The notes beneath the pieces were generated by a model, which ran no database searches, was not told the origin of the DNA, and was given only the letters and a program-made list of their open reading frames with translations. The position numbers and the translations under genes are program-made. Below are positions 33,890 through 42,424 of a stretch of 64,000 nucleotides of DNA, in pieces. The stretch spans positions 62,001 to 126,000 of the forward strand of contig NZ_VCNP01000049.1 of assembly GCF_006782915.1 (NCBI RefSeq), written 5' to 3'. This DNA comes from Streptomyces calvus (GTDB lineage: Bacteria > Actinomycetota > Actinomycetes > Streptomycetales > Streptomycetaceae). Within the stretch, counting starts at the first letter, position 1. Every line of letters starts with the position of its first letter.

Positions 33890-35365
33890 GTGACCGCTGA
33901 GGCCAGTCAGGCCGGGCCCCCGAAGGGGCCCGCATCCGACGGCTTGCGACCGCTCCGGATCGCACTCCTCACCTATAAGGGAAACCCGTTCTGCGGCGGA
34001 CAGGGCGTCTACGTACGCCACCTCTCCCGCGAACTGGCCCGCCTCGGCCACCGCGTCGAGGTCATCGGCGCCCAGCCCTACCCCGTGCTCGACGAGGGCC
34101 ACGACGGGCTGAGCCTGACCGAACTGCCCAGCCTCGACCTCTACCGCCAGCCGGACCCCTTCCGCACCCCCGGGCGCGACGAGTACCGCGACTGGATCGA
34201 CGCACTGGAGGTCGGCACCATGTGGACCGGCGGCTTCCCCGAGCCGCTGACGTTCTCCCTGCGCGCCCGCCGCCATCTGCGCGCCCGGCGCGGCGACTTC
34301 GACGTCGTCCACGACAACCAGACCCTCGGCTACGGCCTCCTCGGCGACCTCGGCGCCCCCCTGGTCACCACCATCCACCACCCCATCACCGTCGACCGGC
34401 GCCTGGAGCTGGACGCCGCCGAGACCTGGCAGCGGCGGTACTCGGTGCGCCGCTGGTACGCCTTCACCCGGATGCAGAAGCGCGTCGCGCGCCGCCTGCC
34501 GTCCGTGCTCACCGTCTCCGGCAGCTCCCGTCAGGAGATCGTCGACGACCTCGGCGTACGACAGGACCGGATCCACGTCGTCCACATCGGCGCCGACACC
34601 GACCTGTTCCGCCCCGACCCGTCGGTGCCCGTGGTGCCGGGCCGGATCGTCACCACCTCCAGCGCGGACGTGCCGCTCAAGGGTCTGGTCTTCCTCGTCG
34701 AGGCACTGGCGAAGGTCCGCGCCGAGCATCCCGGCGCGCACCTCGTCGTCGTCGGCAAGCGGCCCACGGACGGGCCCGTCGCCCAGGCCGTCGAGCGCTA
34801 CGGCCTCGCGGACGCCGTCGAGTTCGTCAAGGGCATCTCGGACGCCGAACTCGTCGACCTGGTGCGCTCGGCGCAGGTCGCCTGCGTGCCGTCGCTCTAC
34901 GAGGGCTTCTCCCTCCCGGCCGCCGAAGCCATGGCCACCGGCACCCCGCTGGTCGCCACCACCGGCGGCGCCATCCCCGAGGTCGCCGGCCGCGACGGGG
35001 AGACCTGCCTCGCCGTACCGCCCGGCGACGCCGGAGCGCTGGCCGCCGCACTCAACCGGCTGCTGGCCGACCCGGACCTGCGCGCACGGCTCTCGGCGGC
35101 CGGACGCGAGCGCGTCCTGCGGCACTTCACCTGGGCGCGCGCGGCGGAGGGCACCGTCGCCCGCTACCGCGAGGCGATCGCCCGCGCCGCCCGCCCCGGC
35201 ACTCCCGCCCGCCCGGCCGCCGCGGCCCCGCACCGCGCCGCCACCCCCGACACGACCCCCGAGAAGGCCCCCGACAGGACCCTCGGGAAGACCCCCGCGG
35301 ACACGCCCGCCGTGTCCGCGTCCGCCGCCGACACCTCCGACCGCGAAAGCAGGGCCACGTGCTGA
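33890..35365 (+). CDS. GT4-family glycosyltransferase
   Basis: The GTG at 33890 gives 491 residues. The GT-B fold shows the N-terminal Rossmann start IALLTYKGNPFCGGQGVYVRHLS with the acceptor-side Gly-Gly, DVVHDNQTLGYGLL, and the C-terminal nucleotide-sugar half with TSSADVPLKGLVFLVEAL and the E-x7-E motif in PSLYEGFSLPAAEAMATGTP. The last 60 residues are a disordered Thr/Pro/Ala tail. It transfers a sugar from an NDP-sugar to an unknown acceptor. First gene of three overlapping genes; the stop overlaps the next start by 7 nt. Confidence 0.92.
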   Translation: MTAEASQAGPPKGPASDGLRPLRIALLTYKGNPFCGGQGVYVRHLSRELARLGHRVEVIGAQPYPVLDEGHDGLSLTELPSLDLYRQPDPFRTPGRDEYRDWIDALEVGTMWTGGFPEPLTFSLRARRHLRARRGDFDVVHDNQTLGYGLLGDLGAPLVTTIHHPITVDRRLELDAAETWQRRYSVRRWYAFTRMQKRVARRLPSVLTVSGSSRQEIVDDLGVRQDRIHVVHIGADTDLFRPDPSVPVVPGRIVTTSSADVPLKGLVFLVEALAKVRAEHPGAHLVVVGKRPTDGPVAQAVERYGLADAVEFVKGISDAELVDLVRSAQVACVPSLYEGFSLPAAEAMATGTPLVATTGGAIPEVAGRDGETCLAVPPGDAGALAAALNRLLADPDLRARLSAAGRERVLRHFTWARAAEGTVARYREAIARAARPGTPARPAAAAPHRAATPDTTPEKAPDRTLGKTPADTPAVSASAADTSDRESRATC

Positions 35366-36105
35366 CCGTCGACTTCTCCCGGTTCCCGCTCGCCCCGGGC
35401 GACCGCGTCCTGGACCTCGGCTGCGGGGCCGGCCGGCACGCCTTCGAGTGCTACCGGCGCGGCGCGCAGGTCGTGGCGCTCGACCGGAACGGCGAGGAGA
35501 TCCGCGAGGTCGCCCAGTGGTTCGCCGCGATGAAGGAGGCCGGGGAAGCGCCCGCGGGAGCCACCGCCACCGCCATGGAGGGCGACGCGCTCGCCCTGCC
35601 CTTCCCCGACGAGTCCTTCGACGTCGTGATCATCTCCGAGGTGATGGAGCACATCCCGGACGACAAGGGCGTCCTCGCCGAGATGGTGCGCGTGCTCAGG
35701 CCCGGCGGCCGGATCGCGATCACCGTGCCGCGCTACGGCCCGGAGAAGGTCTGCTGGACCCTCTCCGACGCCTACCACGAGGTCGAGGGCGGGCACATCC
35801 GCATCTACCGGGCGGACGAGCTGCTGGCGAAGATCCGCGAGGCGGGCCTGCGCCCCTACGGCACCCACCACGCGCACGCGCTGCACTCGCCGTACTGGTG
35901 GCTGAAGTGCGCGTTCGGCGTCGACAACGACAAGGCGCTGCCGGTGCGCGCCTACCACAAGCTGCTGGTCTGGGACATCATGAAGAAGCCGCTGGCCACC
36001 CGGGTCGCCGAGCGGGCGCTGAACCCGCTGATCGGCAAGAGCTTCGTGGCGTACGCGACCAAGCCGCACCTGCCGCGCGCCGCGACGGAGGCGGACGCCA
36101 CGTGA
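35359..36105 (+). CDS. Class I SAM-dependent methyltransferase
   Basis: The GTG at 35359 overlaps the glycosyltransferase stop. The 248-residue protein has motif I RVLDLGCGAGRHAFE, the acidic strand-2 end VVALDRNGEEI, motif Asp in MEGDALALPFPDESFDVVIISEVMEH and LRPGGRIAITVPRYGPEKVCW. It is a Methyltransf_11/ubiE-like enzyme. The C-terminal residues HSPYWWLKCAFGVDNDKALPV are extra and may form the acceptor site. It presumably methylates the product of the neighbouring glycosyltransferase or its acceptor. Confidence 0.9.
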   Translation: MLTVDFSRFPLAPGDRVLDLGCGAGRHAFECYRRGAQVVALDRNGEEIREVAQWFAAMKEAGEAPAGATATAMEGDALALPFPDESFDVVIISEVMEHIPDDKGVLAEMVRVLRPGGRIAITVPRYGPEKVCWTLSDAYHEVEGGHIRIYRADELLAKIREAGLRPYGTHHAHALHSPYWWLKCAFGVDNDKALPVRAYHKLLVWDIMKKPLATRVAERALNPLIGKSFVAYATKPHLPRAATEADAT

Positions 36106-37187
36106 CGGCCTCCCGGACTCCCCGGACACAGCACCTGGTCCTGCCCGGGGTGCTCACCGCCGAGCAGGCCGCCGAGACCGTCGCCGGTGTGCTCTCCGTG
36201 CAACGGGAGGACGGCGCGATCCCGTGGTTCCGCGGGCACCACCTCGACCCGTGGGACCACGTCGAGGCCGCGATGGCCCTGGACGCGGCGGGCGAGCACG
36301 AGGCCGCCGAGCGGGCCTACCTCTGGCTCGCCCGGCACCAGTTGGCGGACGGCTCCTGGTACGCGGCCTACGCCGACGGCGACCCGCGCGACGTCACCGA
36401 CCGGGGCCGGGAGACCAACTTCGTCGCCTACGTCGCGGTCGGCGTGTGGCACCACTACCTCGCCACCGGCGACGACACCTTCCTGGACCGCATGTGGCCC
36501 TGCGTGTACGCGGCGGTCGAGTTCGTGCTGCGGCTGCAGCAGCCCGGCGGGCAGATCGGCTGGCGGCGCGACGACGACGGCACGGCCACCGCGGACGCGC
36601 TGCTCACCGGCTCCTCCTCCGTCCACCACGCGCTGCGCTGCGCACTCGCCGTCGCCGAGCAGCGCGAAGAGCCCCAACCTGACTGGGAGTTGGCCGCGGG
36701 CGCGCTGCGGCACGCGATCCGGCACCATCCCGAGCGGTTCCTCGACAAGGACCGCTACTCGATGGACTGGTACTACCCGGTGCTCGGCGGCGCGCTGACC
36801 GGCGCCGAGGCCAAGGCCCGTATCGAGGAGGGCTGGGACCGCTTCGTCGTCCCCGGACTCGGCGTGCGCTGCGTGGTGCCCAACCCGTGGGTCACCGGCG
36901 GCGAGTCCGCCGAACTCGCCCTCGCCCTGTGGGCGATGGGCGAGTCGGACCGGGCGCTGGAGATCCTCCAGTCGATCCAGCACCTGCGCGATCCGGGGAC
37001 CGGCCTGTACTGGACGGGCTACGTCTTCGACGACGACGCCGTCTGGCCCCGCGAGCTGACCACCTGGACCGCCGGCTCACTGCTGCTGGCGGTCGCCGCG
37101 CTCGGCGGCCACGAGGCCACCTGCGCGGTCTTCGGCGGCGAGCACCTGCCGCGGGGACTGGACCCGGACTGCTGCGCGCTCGTCTGA
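36102..37187 (+). CDS. Cytoplasmic alpha/alpha-toroid protein (prenyltransferase-like)
   Basis: The GTG overlaps the methyltransferase stop (GTGA). The 361-residue protein has no signal peptide. Repeats such as VLSVQREDGAIPWFRGHH, WLARHQLADGSWYAAY, FVLRLQQPGGQIGWRRD and a last LYWTGYVFDDDAVWPREL form an alpha/alpha barrel like that of terpene cyclases and glycoside hydrolases. The DxDD of squalene-hopene cyclases is absent, though an acidic FDDDAVW segment is near the C-terminus. Substrate unknown. Its place after a sugar transferase suggests a carbohydrate- or lipid-active enzyme. Confidence 0.85.
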   Translation: MTASRTPRTQHLVLPGVLTAEQAAETVAGVLSVQREDGAIPWFRGHHLDPWDHVEAAMALDAAGEHEAAERAYLWLARHQLADGSWYAAYADGDPRDVTDRGRETNFVAYVAVGVWHHYLATGDDTFLDRMWPCVYAAVEFVLRLQQPGGQIGWRRDDDGTATADALLTGSSSVHHALRCALAVAEQREEPQPDWELAAGALRHAIRHHPERFLDKDRYSMDWYYPVLGGALTGAEAKARIEEGWDRFVVPGLGVRCVVPNPWVTGGESAELALALWAMGESDRALEILQSIQHLRDPGTGLYWTGYVFDDDAVWPRELTTWTAGSLLLAVAALGGHEATCAVFGGEHLPRGLDPDCCALV

Positions 37188-37206
37188 GCCGCCCCTGCCC
37201 TCGTCG

Positions 37207-37239
37207 CGGCCCCCGCTCCCTGCGGGCGGGGGCCGTTGT
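37207..37239 (+). terminator. Terminator of the glycosyltransferase operon
   Basis: CGGCCCCCGC pairs with GCGGGGGCCG around a 9-nt loop, followed by TTGT. A 25-bp segment of it (37222-37246) recurs in inverted orientation at 37603-37627. Confidence 0.8.
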
Positions 37240-37257
37240 CGTGCGCCGGGGCGCGGT

Positions 37258-37551
37258 TCAGTGCCGGCGCAGACGGCCCGCGACGGCGTGGCCGACGAAC
37301 AGGTAGACGACGGCGGCGAGTCCGTAACCGGCGACCACGCGGGCCCACGCCTCGTCGAAGGTGAACAGGTCACGCGACCAGCCGGCCAGCCAGTCGGCCG
37401 CGTCATGGACGAACCGGACCAGGTCGTTGCCCCGGTTGGCGTCCAACAGGTACATCACGATCCACAGTCCGAGGATGACGGCCATGACGTCCGCGATCAC
37501 CGCGACGACCGTCCCCGCGGAACTGGAACCACTGCGATATCGAGGGGACAT
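37258..37551 (-). CDS. Small two-helix membrane protein
   Basis: The ATG at 37551 gives 97 residues: a Ser/Arg-rich N-terminus, a first helix (GTVVAVIADVMAVILGLWIVMYLL), a loop rich in Asp/Trp, and a second helix (AWARVVAGYGLAAVVYLFVGHAVAG) with a basic end. No family recognised beyond the many small Streptomyces membrane proteins. It is flanked by the two arms of a 25-bp inverted repeat and has its stop 11 bp from one arm. Confidence 0.75.
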   Translation of the reverse strand: MSPRYRSGSSSAGTVVAVIADVMAVILGLWIVMYLLDANRGNDLVRFVHDAADWLAGWSRDLFTFDEAWARVVAGYGLAAVVYLFVGHAVAGRLRRH

Positions 37552-37602
37552 GCTGTCCGACTGGCCCCGAAATCCCGCTTGAAACCCGGAGCCGACCCCC
37601 GG

Positions 37603-37627
37603 GCGCACGACAACGGCCCCCGCCCGC
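37603..37627 (-). repeat. Inverted copy of the 25-bp terminator segment
   Basis: This is the exact reverse complement of 37222-37246. With the flanking GC-rich sequence up to 37656 it forms a hairpin just after the stop of the 37665-38492 gene, so it acts as that gene's terminator. Confidence 0.85.
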
Positions 37628-37664
37628 GAGGGGCGAGGGCCGCGACGAGGAAGGGCCGGGGAGG

Positions 37665-38492
37665 TCAGCCGCGCTGGATGCCCGAGGTGTCCTGGAGGAC
37701 ACCGCGACGGCCGTCCTGCGTCTGCGCGACGAGCGCCTGACCGCGCTGCTCGACCGCCAGGTACCAGGTGCCGGGGGCCAGTTCGGCGATCGGGGTCGGC
37801 GAGCCGTCCTCCGGGAACAGCGGCCGCGGCACCGGCACCGCGAACCAGAACGGCGAGAAGTCGGCGGCGGGCGCCGGCGCCGGCTGGCCCTGCTGCGGCT
37901 GGCCCGGGTAGGGCTGCGCCGGCTGACCGGGCTGGCCCGGCTGCGGCTGGAACGACGCCTGCTGCGCGCCCGGGTAGCCGTAACCGCCGGGCGGCTGCGC
38001 ACCGTAGGGCTGCGGGGCGGCGGGACGCGCGGCCGGGACGAGCGCGCCCTTGAGGGCGGGCACGAGCGGGGTGGCGACGGCCGCGGCGGCCATGACGAGC
38101 GTGGCGACGAGGGCCAGGATCATGCCGATGCCCGGGTCCGGGCCGTCGGAGGAACCGCCGCCGATGTTGTCGGCGCCGCCGGCCACGTCGAAGATGTTGC
38201 CGAGCGCGCTCCAGGCGGCGAACACCGTGAACGCGGCACCGAACTGGCCGAGGTCGAGCCCCGCGACCTTCGGCGCCTGCGGCAGACCGCGGGCCACGAC
38301 GACGAGCGCGGCACCGATGATGCCCGCCAGCACGACTCCGAGCACGACCGGACCGCTGCCCCACAGGCTGGGCAGGTCGTAGCTGTCGGGAGCGCCGTCG
38401 ACGGAGTAGAGGTCGAGGAACGACGCGATGAACAGCAACACCGCTGCTCCGATCACCACGCCGTCGCCTCGAGTGAGGGAGCGGATATTCAC
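37665..38492 (-). CDS. Multi-pass membrane protein with Pro/Gln-rich segment
   Basis: I start at the GTG at 38492, which follows GAAGGA, giving 275 residues. Four or so helices in the first 140 residues (VVIGAAVLLFIASFLDLYSV, VVLGVVLAGIIGAALVVVARG, FTVFAAWSALGNIF, MILALVATLVMAAAAVATPL) are followed by a low-complexity PQPYG/GQPGQPAQPY stretch. It ends in a small globular domain, FSPFWFAVPVPRPLFPEDG to the C-terminus. It resembles DUF5336-type actinobacterial membrane proteins. Function unknown. Confidence 0.8.
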   Translation of the reverse strand: MNIRSLTRGDGVVIGAAVLLFIASFLDLYSVDGAPDSYDLPSLWGSGPVVLGVVLAGIIGAALVVVARGLPQAPKVAGLDLGQFGAAFTVFAAWSALGNIFDVAGGADNIGGGSSDGPDPGIGMILALVATLVMAAAAVATPLVPALKGALVPAARPAAPQPYGAQPPGGYGYPGAQQASFQPQPGQPGQPAQPYPGQPQQGQPAPAPAADFSPFWFAVPVPRPLFPEDGSPTPIAELAPGTWYLAVEQRGQALVAQTQDGRRGVLQDTSGIQRG

Positions 38493-38649
38493 TTCAGGTC
38501 CTTCGTAGGTCGTCTCGTCGTCGGAAGAGGCGTCGCTGTCACCTGTCGCCCGAAGGCCCTGGTGTGAAGCGCGGGGGTGGCCCCTCATCGTAGGGACGAC
38601 ATTATCGTCCGGACGATCGGGCTGTCCGCCGGGATCAGCGGGCGCATCC

Positions 38650-39636
38650 TCACCCGCGCAGGAAACTCACGATTCCCTCGGAAATCCCTTGCGCCGCTTT
38701 CTGCCGCCAGGCGCCGCTGGTCAGCAGCGCCGCGTCCTTGCTATCGCGCATGTTGCCGCATTCGATGAACACCTTGGGAACCGTTGACAGATTGAGACCG
38801 CCCAGGTCCTCACGCGTGACGAGACCGGTGCCGCCGCCGACGTAATTGGACGGCGCACTGCCGGTGACGCGCACGAAGTTGCCCGCGATGCGCTCGCCCA
38901 GCTCACGCGAGGGGCCGACGATGGCCCGGGTGTCGGCGGCGCCGGCCCGGACCGAGCCCGGGAGGATCACGTGGAAACCGCGGTTCCCGGCGCCCGAGCC
39001 GTCCGCGTGGATCGACACCACCGCGTCGGCGTTCGCCTCGTTGCCGATCCGGGCCCGCTCGTCCACGCACGGCCCGAACGGCCGGTCGGCGTCCTGGGTC
39101 AGCTTCACCGTGGCGCCCTGCTCCCGCAGGATCGCGCGCATCCGGTGGGCGACGTCCAGGGTGAACTCGGCCTCGGCGTAACCGTCGTTGGTGGCGGTGC
39201 CGGTGGTGTCGCACTCCTTGCGGTGGGTCCCGATGTCCACCTGCCGGTTGATCTCGCCGGTGTGCCGGGCGTTGCCCGGGTTGTGTCCCGGGTCGATGAC
39301 GACGACCTTGCCCTTGAGCGGCCCCGACCCGGCGGGCGCGGAGGCGGACGGGGAGGGGGCCGTCGCGGTGGGGGAGGCGGAGGGGCCGCGGTCGTCGTCG
39401 GGCGTGCCGGTCGGTGACGCGCCGCCGGGGGACGGGGTGCGCGCGGACGGGGAGCCGGTCGCGGTGGCGTGCGCGGAACCCCCGTCGTCCGCCGGCCCGC
39501 CCACCGCCGCGTACACCGCCCACCCGAGCAGCGCCCCCGGCACCAGCGCCGCCAGCGCCACGGTCAGGGGCCCGCGCCGGGACCGTCGGGGCTGGGGCGG
39601 ATCGAAGTCGGGACCTGTGTACGACACGTCAGTCAC
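38650..39636 (-). CDS. N-acetylmuramoyl-L-alanine amidase (Amidase_3), membrane-anchored
   Basis: The 328-residue enzyme has a short cytoplasmic N-terminus, one helix (LTVALAALVPGALLGWAVYAAVG), a Ser/Pro/Thr wall-spanning linker (about 50-105) and the catalytic domain. The zinc ligands are His118 (VIDPGHNPGN), Glu155 or Glu157 (YAEAEFT) and His210 (SIHADGS); Glu292 in FIECGNMRDSKDA is the expected catalytic acid. It cuts the bond between MurNAc and the stem peptide during growth or division. Confidence 0.93.
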   Translation of the reverse strand: MTDVSYTGPDFDPPQPRRSRRGPLTVALAALVPGALLGWAVYAAVGGPADDGGSAHATATGSPSARTPSPGGASPTGTPDDDRGPSASPTATAPSPSASAPAGSGPLKGKVVVIDPGHNPGNARHTGEINRQVDIGTHRKECDTTGTATNDGYAEAEFTLDVAHRMRAILREQGATVKLTQDADRPFGPCVDERARIGNEANADAVVSIHADGSGAGNRGFHVILPGSVRAGAADTRAIVGPSRELGERIAGNFVRVTGSAPSNYVGGGTGLVTREDLGGLNLSTVPKVFIECGNMRDSKDAALLTSGAWRQKAAQGISEGIVSFLRG

Positions 39637-39648
39637 CCTAACGGTGGC

Positions 39649-40335
39649 TCAGACGCCCGCGCCCGTCCTGCGCAGGACGCGCAGGGAGCCGGTGGCCGAG
39701 ACCTCCGTGAACGCGCCGGAGGCCAGGGCCCGCAGGTACACCCGGTACGGGGCCTGGCCGGTGAACTCGTCGGCCGGGTCGGGGAAGACGTCGTGGATGA
39801 CGAGGAGGCCGCCGTCGGCGACGTGCGGGGCCCAGCCCTCGTAGTCGGCGCTCGCGTGCTCGTCGGTGTGGCCGCCGTCGACGAAGACCAGCGCCAGCGG
39901 CGTGTTCCACACGGCGGCGACCTGCGGGGAGCGGCCGACCAGGGCCACCACGTGGTCCTCCAGGCCGGCCCGGTGCAGGGTGCGGCGGAAGGTGGGCAGG
40001 GTGTCCATCACGCCCAGCTCGGCATCGACCGTCTCCGGGTCGTGGTACTCCCAGCCGGGCTGCTGCTCCTCGCTGCCGCGGTGGTGGTCCACGGTGAGCG
40101 CGGTGACGCCGGCCGCGCGGGCCGCGCCGGCCAGCAGGATCGTGGAACGCCCGCAGTAGGTGCCGACCTCCAGCAGCGGCAGGCCCAGCCGGGCCGCCTC
40201 GGCGGCCGCCGCGTACAGGGCCAGGCCCTCGTCGGCCGGCATGAAGCCCTTCGCCGCCTCGAACGCGGCCAGGACCGCGGGCTCGGGCGTCATCGGCAGG
40301 GGGCGGGCCTCTGGTGGGGGCGTCGGTGTGTGCAC
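39649..40335 (-). CDS. Class I SAM-dependent methyltransferase (Methyltransf_24)
   Basis: The 228-residue enzyme has motif I LLEVGTYCGRSTILLAGAAR, VTALTVDHHRGSEEQQPGWEYHD (acid residues that bind SAM), VVALVGRSPQ and LALVFVDGGHTDEHASADYEGWAPHVADGGLLVIHDVF. It is of the group that methylates sugars or phenols and is often annotated as class I. It is followed 12 nt later by the amidase start, so the two may be cotranscribed. Confidence 0.88.
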   Translation of the reverse strand: MHTPTPPPEARPLPMTPEPAVLAAFEAAKGFMPADEGLALYAAAAEAARLGLPLLEVGTYCGRSTILLAGAARAAGVTALTVDHHRGSEEQQPGWEYHDPETVDAELGVMDTLPTFRRTLHRAGLEDHVVALVGRSPQVAAVWNTPLALVFVDGGHTDEHASADYEGWAPHVADGGLLVIHDVFPDPADEFTGQAPYRVYLRALASGAFTEVSATGSLRVLRRTGAGV

Positions 40336-40396
40336 GGCCCCATGCTGCCGTACCCCCGGTCCGGCCGCCGACCGGGGGTACCGCCGGGTAACAAGG

Positions 40397-42136
40397 TCAG
40401 GCGGAGACCGTCTCGCCCGGCAGGGAGAGGTCCAGGTCGACGGGGCGCTCGTCGCCGGTGTGGGTCGCCGGGGCGGCGAGCGGGGCGTGACCGGCGGCGC
40501 GGGCGGCCAGGACGTACGGGCCCCGCGCGGGCACCGCGACGGCGTAGCTGCCGTCCTCGGCGGAGACGGCGGCGCCCGCCCGGCGGCCGTGCCGGTCGAT
40601 CAGGGTGACCTTGGCGCGGGGGACGGGGACTCCGGCCGCGTCGAGGACCCGGCCGCGGAAGCCGCGCAGAACGGCCCCGGCGCGCTCCAGGTTCGCGTCC
40701 TCCTCGCTGCTCGCCCGCAGCTGCGGACGGGCCGACGGGCGGCCGCCGGGCAGGAACAGGGCCAGCGCCAGACCCACGGCCACCGCCGCCGTCGCGATCA
40801 GGAAGGAGAGCCGGAAGCCGTGCAGGGTCGGCACCGCGACGCCGCCGACGGTGTCCGCCGTGTTCGCCAGCACCATGCCGATGACCGCGCTCGACACGGA
40901 GGTGCCGATGGAGCGCATCAGCGTGTTCAGGCCGTTCGCCGCGCCCGTCTCGGACGCCGGGACCGCGCCGATGATCAGCGCGGGCAGGGAGGAGTAGGCG
41001 AGGCCGATGCCCGCGCCGAGGACCACCGAGGTGACGACGGTCTGCCAGGCGGCGTCCATCAGGCCGAGTCCGCCGCCGTAGCCGGCCGCGATGACCAGCA
41101 GGCCGAGGATGAGGGTGCTCTTCGGGCCGTACCGGGCGGACAGCCGCGCGTACACCGGGGCGGTGAACATCATGGTCAGGCCCAGCGGGGCCACGCACAG
41201 GCCGGCGACGACCATCGACTGGCCGAGCCCGTAGCCGGTGGAGGCGGGCAGCTGGAGCAGCTGCGGCAGGACCAGGGAGACGACGAAGAAGGAGACACCG
41301 ACCATGATCGACGCGAGGTTGGTGAGCAGCACCTCGCGGCGGGCGGTGGTGCGCAGGTCGACCAGGGGCGCGGACACGCGCAGCTCCATCAGGCCCCACA
41401 GCAGCAGGACCACGGCCGCGGCGCCGAACAGGGCCAGTGTGGTGCCGGAGGTCCAGCCCCAGTCGCTGCCCTTGGAGACGGGGAGCAGGAACAGCACCAG
41501 GCCGGCGGAGAGGCCGAGCGCGCCCGGCAGGTCGAAGCCGCCGCCGGCGCGGGCCGGGGACTCCGGGACGACGAGCAGGGTGAGCGCGATGGCGAGGACA
41601 CCGAGCGCGGCGGCGCCGAAGTAGAGGGCGTGCCAGTCGGAGTGCTGGGCGACCAGCGCGGCGGCGGGCAGCGCGAGACCGCCGCCGACGCCTATGGAGG
41701 AGCTCATCAGCGCCATCGCGGAACCCAGCCGCTCGGGCGGCAGCATGTCGCGCATCAGGCCGATGCCGAGCGGGATGGCGCCCATCGCGAAGCCCTGGAG
41801 CGTCCGGCCGGCGATCATCAGCAGCAGGTCGCTGGTGAACGCGCTGACCAGCGCGCCGACCACCATCACCGCGAGGCTGGTGACCAGCATGCGCCGCTTG
41901 CCGTACAGGTCGCCGAGGCGGCCCATGATCGGGGTGGCCACGGCGCCGGACAGCAGCGTGGAGGTCAGGACCCAGGTGGCGTCGGCGGGGGCCGTGTCGA
42001 GCAGTTGCGGCAGGTCCTTGATGACCGGGACGAGCAGGGTCTGCATCACCGCGACAACGATGCCCGCGAAGGCGAGCACCGGGACCACGGCCCCGCTCGC
42101 TCTGCCGGAGGGACGGTCGGTCGTCGTCTGCGTCAT
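40397..42136 (-). CDS. DHA2-type MFS exporter with carboxypeptidase-regulatory-like C-terminal domain
   Basis: The ATG at 42136 follows GGAGG and gives 579 residues. Fourteen helices include VPVIKDLPQLLDTAPADATWVLT and GRLGDLYGKRRM (motif A), with the helix-5 family motif and a central linker after helix 6. The last 85 residues are a beta-sandwich FRGRVLDAAGVPVPRAKVTLIDRHGRRAGAAVSAEDGSYAVAVPARGPYVLAARAAGHAPL of the CarboxypepD_reg-like type, usually extracellular. Here it follows the last helix and should be cytoplasmic if the helix count is 14. Exports unknown, probably toxic, compounds. Confidence 0.88.
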   Translation of the reverse strand: MTQTTTDRPSGRASGAVVPVLAFAGIVVAVMQTLLVPVIKDLPQLLDTAPADATWVLTSTLLSGAVATPIMGRLGDLYGKRRMLVTSLAVMVVGALVSAFTSDLLLMIAGRTLQGFAMGAIPLGIGLMRDMLPPERLGSAMALMSSSIGVGGGLALPAAALVAQHSDWHALYFGAAALGVLAIALTLLVVPESPARAGGGFDLPGALGLSAGLVLFLLPVSKGSDWGWTSGTTLALFGAAAVVLLLWGLMELRVSAPLVDLRTTARREVLLTNLASIMVGVSFFVVSLVLPQLLQLPASTGYGLGQSMVVAGLCVAPLGLTMMFTAPVYARLSARYGPKSTLILGLLVIAAGYGGGLGLMDAAWQTVVTSVVLGAGIGLAYSSLPALIIGAVPASETGAANGLNTLMRSIGTSVSSAVIGMVLANTADTVGGVAVPTLHGFRLSFLIATAAVAVGLALALFLPGGRPSARPQLRASSEEDANLERAGAVLRGFRGRVLDAAGVPVPRAKVTLIDRHGRRAGAAVSAEDGSYAVAVPARGPYVLAARAAGHAPLAAPATHTGDERPVDLDLSLPGETVSA

Positions 42137-42213
42137 GAAGGGTGCCTCCAGGGGCCGGCCGGTGTGGCGAAGGGATACGTGGAGACCGAACCCCGTACAC
42201 CGAGGCAACTATT

Positions 42214-42225
42214 CCGATGCTTCGG
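42214..42225. promoter_or_regulatory. CCGA-TGCT-TCGG palindrome upstream of the MFS gene
   Basis: A 12-bp interrupted palindrome lies 78 nt upstream of the exporter's start, next to an AT-richer stretch (42230-42252). Possible operator; no adjacent regulator. Confidence 0.35.
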
Positions 42226-42264
42226 CACACTAACGAATTTTTGACCGTTCCTTGGTCCTCACCG

Positions 42265-42340
42265 TTGAGCGGCGGCGGGCGGCGGGCGGCAGGCGGCAGG
42301 CGTCGCGGCGGGCGGGCGGCACGCGGCAGGGCGTGGCAGG
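42265..42340. repeat. GGCGGGC-type low-complexity run
   Basis: A run of imperfect GGCGGGC/GGCAGGC units fills the gap between the MFS promoter and the terminator of the small CTERM-like gene. No ORF or regulatory motif recognised inside it. Confidence 0.7.
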
Positions 42341-42368
42341 CGTCGCGGTGTCATGCGTCCCGGCGTGA

Positions 42369-42411
42369 CCGGACCCGCCCGCTCCCCTTCGGCGGGGGCG
42401 GGCGGGTCCGG
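42369..42411 (-). terminator. Strong hairpin after the WGxxGxxG protein gene
   Basis: CCGGACCCGCCCGC and GCGGGCGGGTCCGG form a perfect 14-bp stem, starting 14 nt after the stop codon. No T-run. Confidence 0.75.
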
Positions 42412-42424
42412 GCGGTGCGGCGGG

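Noticed and set aside
40160..42244. Plus-strand frame of 694 codons opposite the MFS-type exporter
   Set aside because: The translation is Gln/Gly/Arg/His-rich without domain; the minus strand encodes a recognisable transporter.
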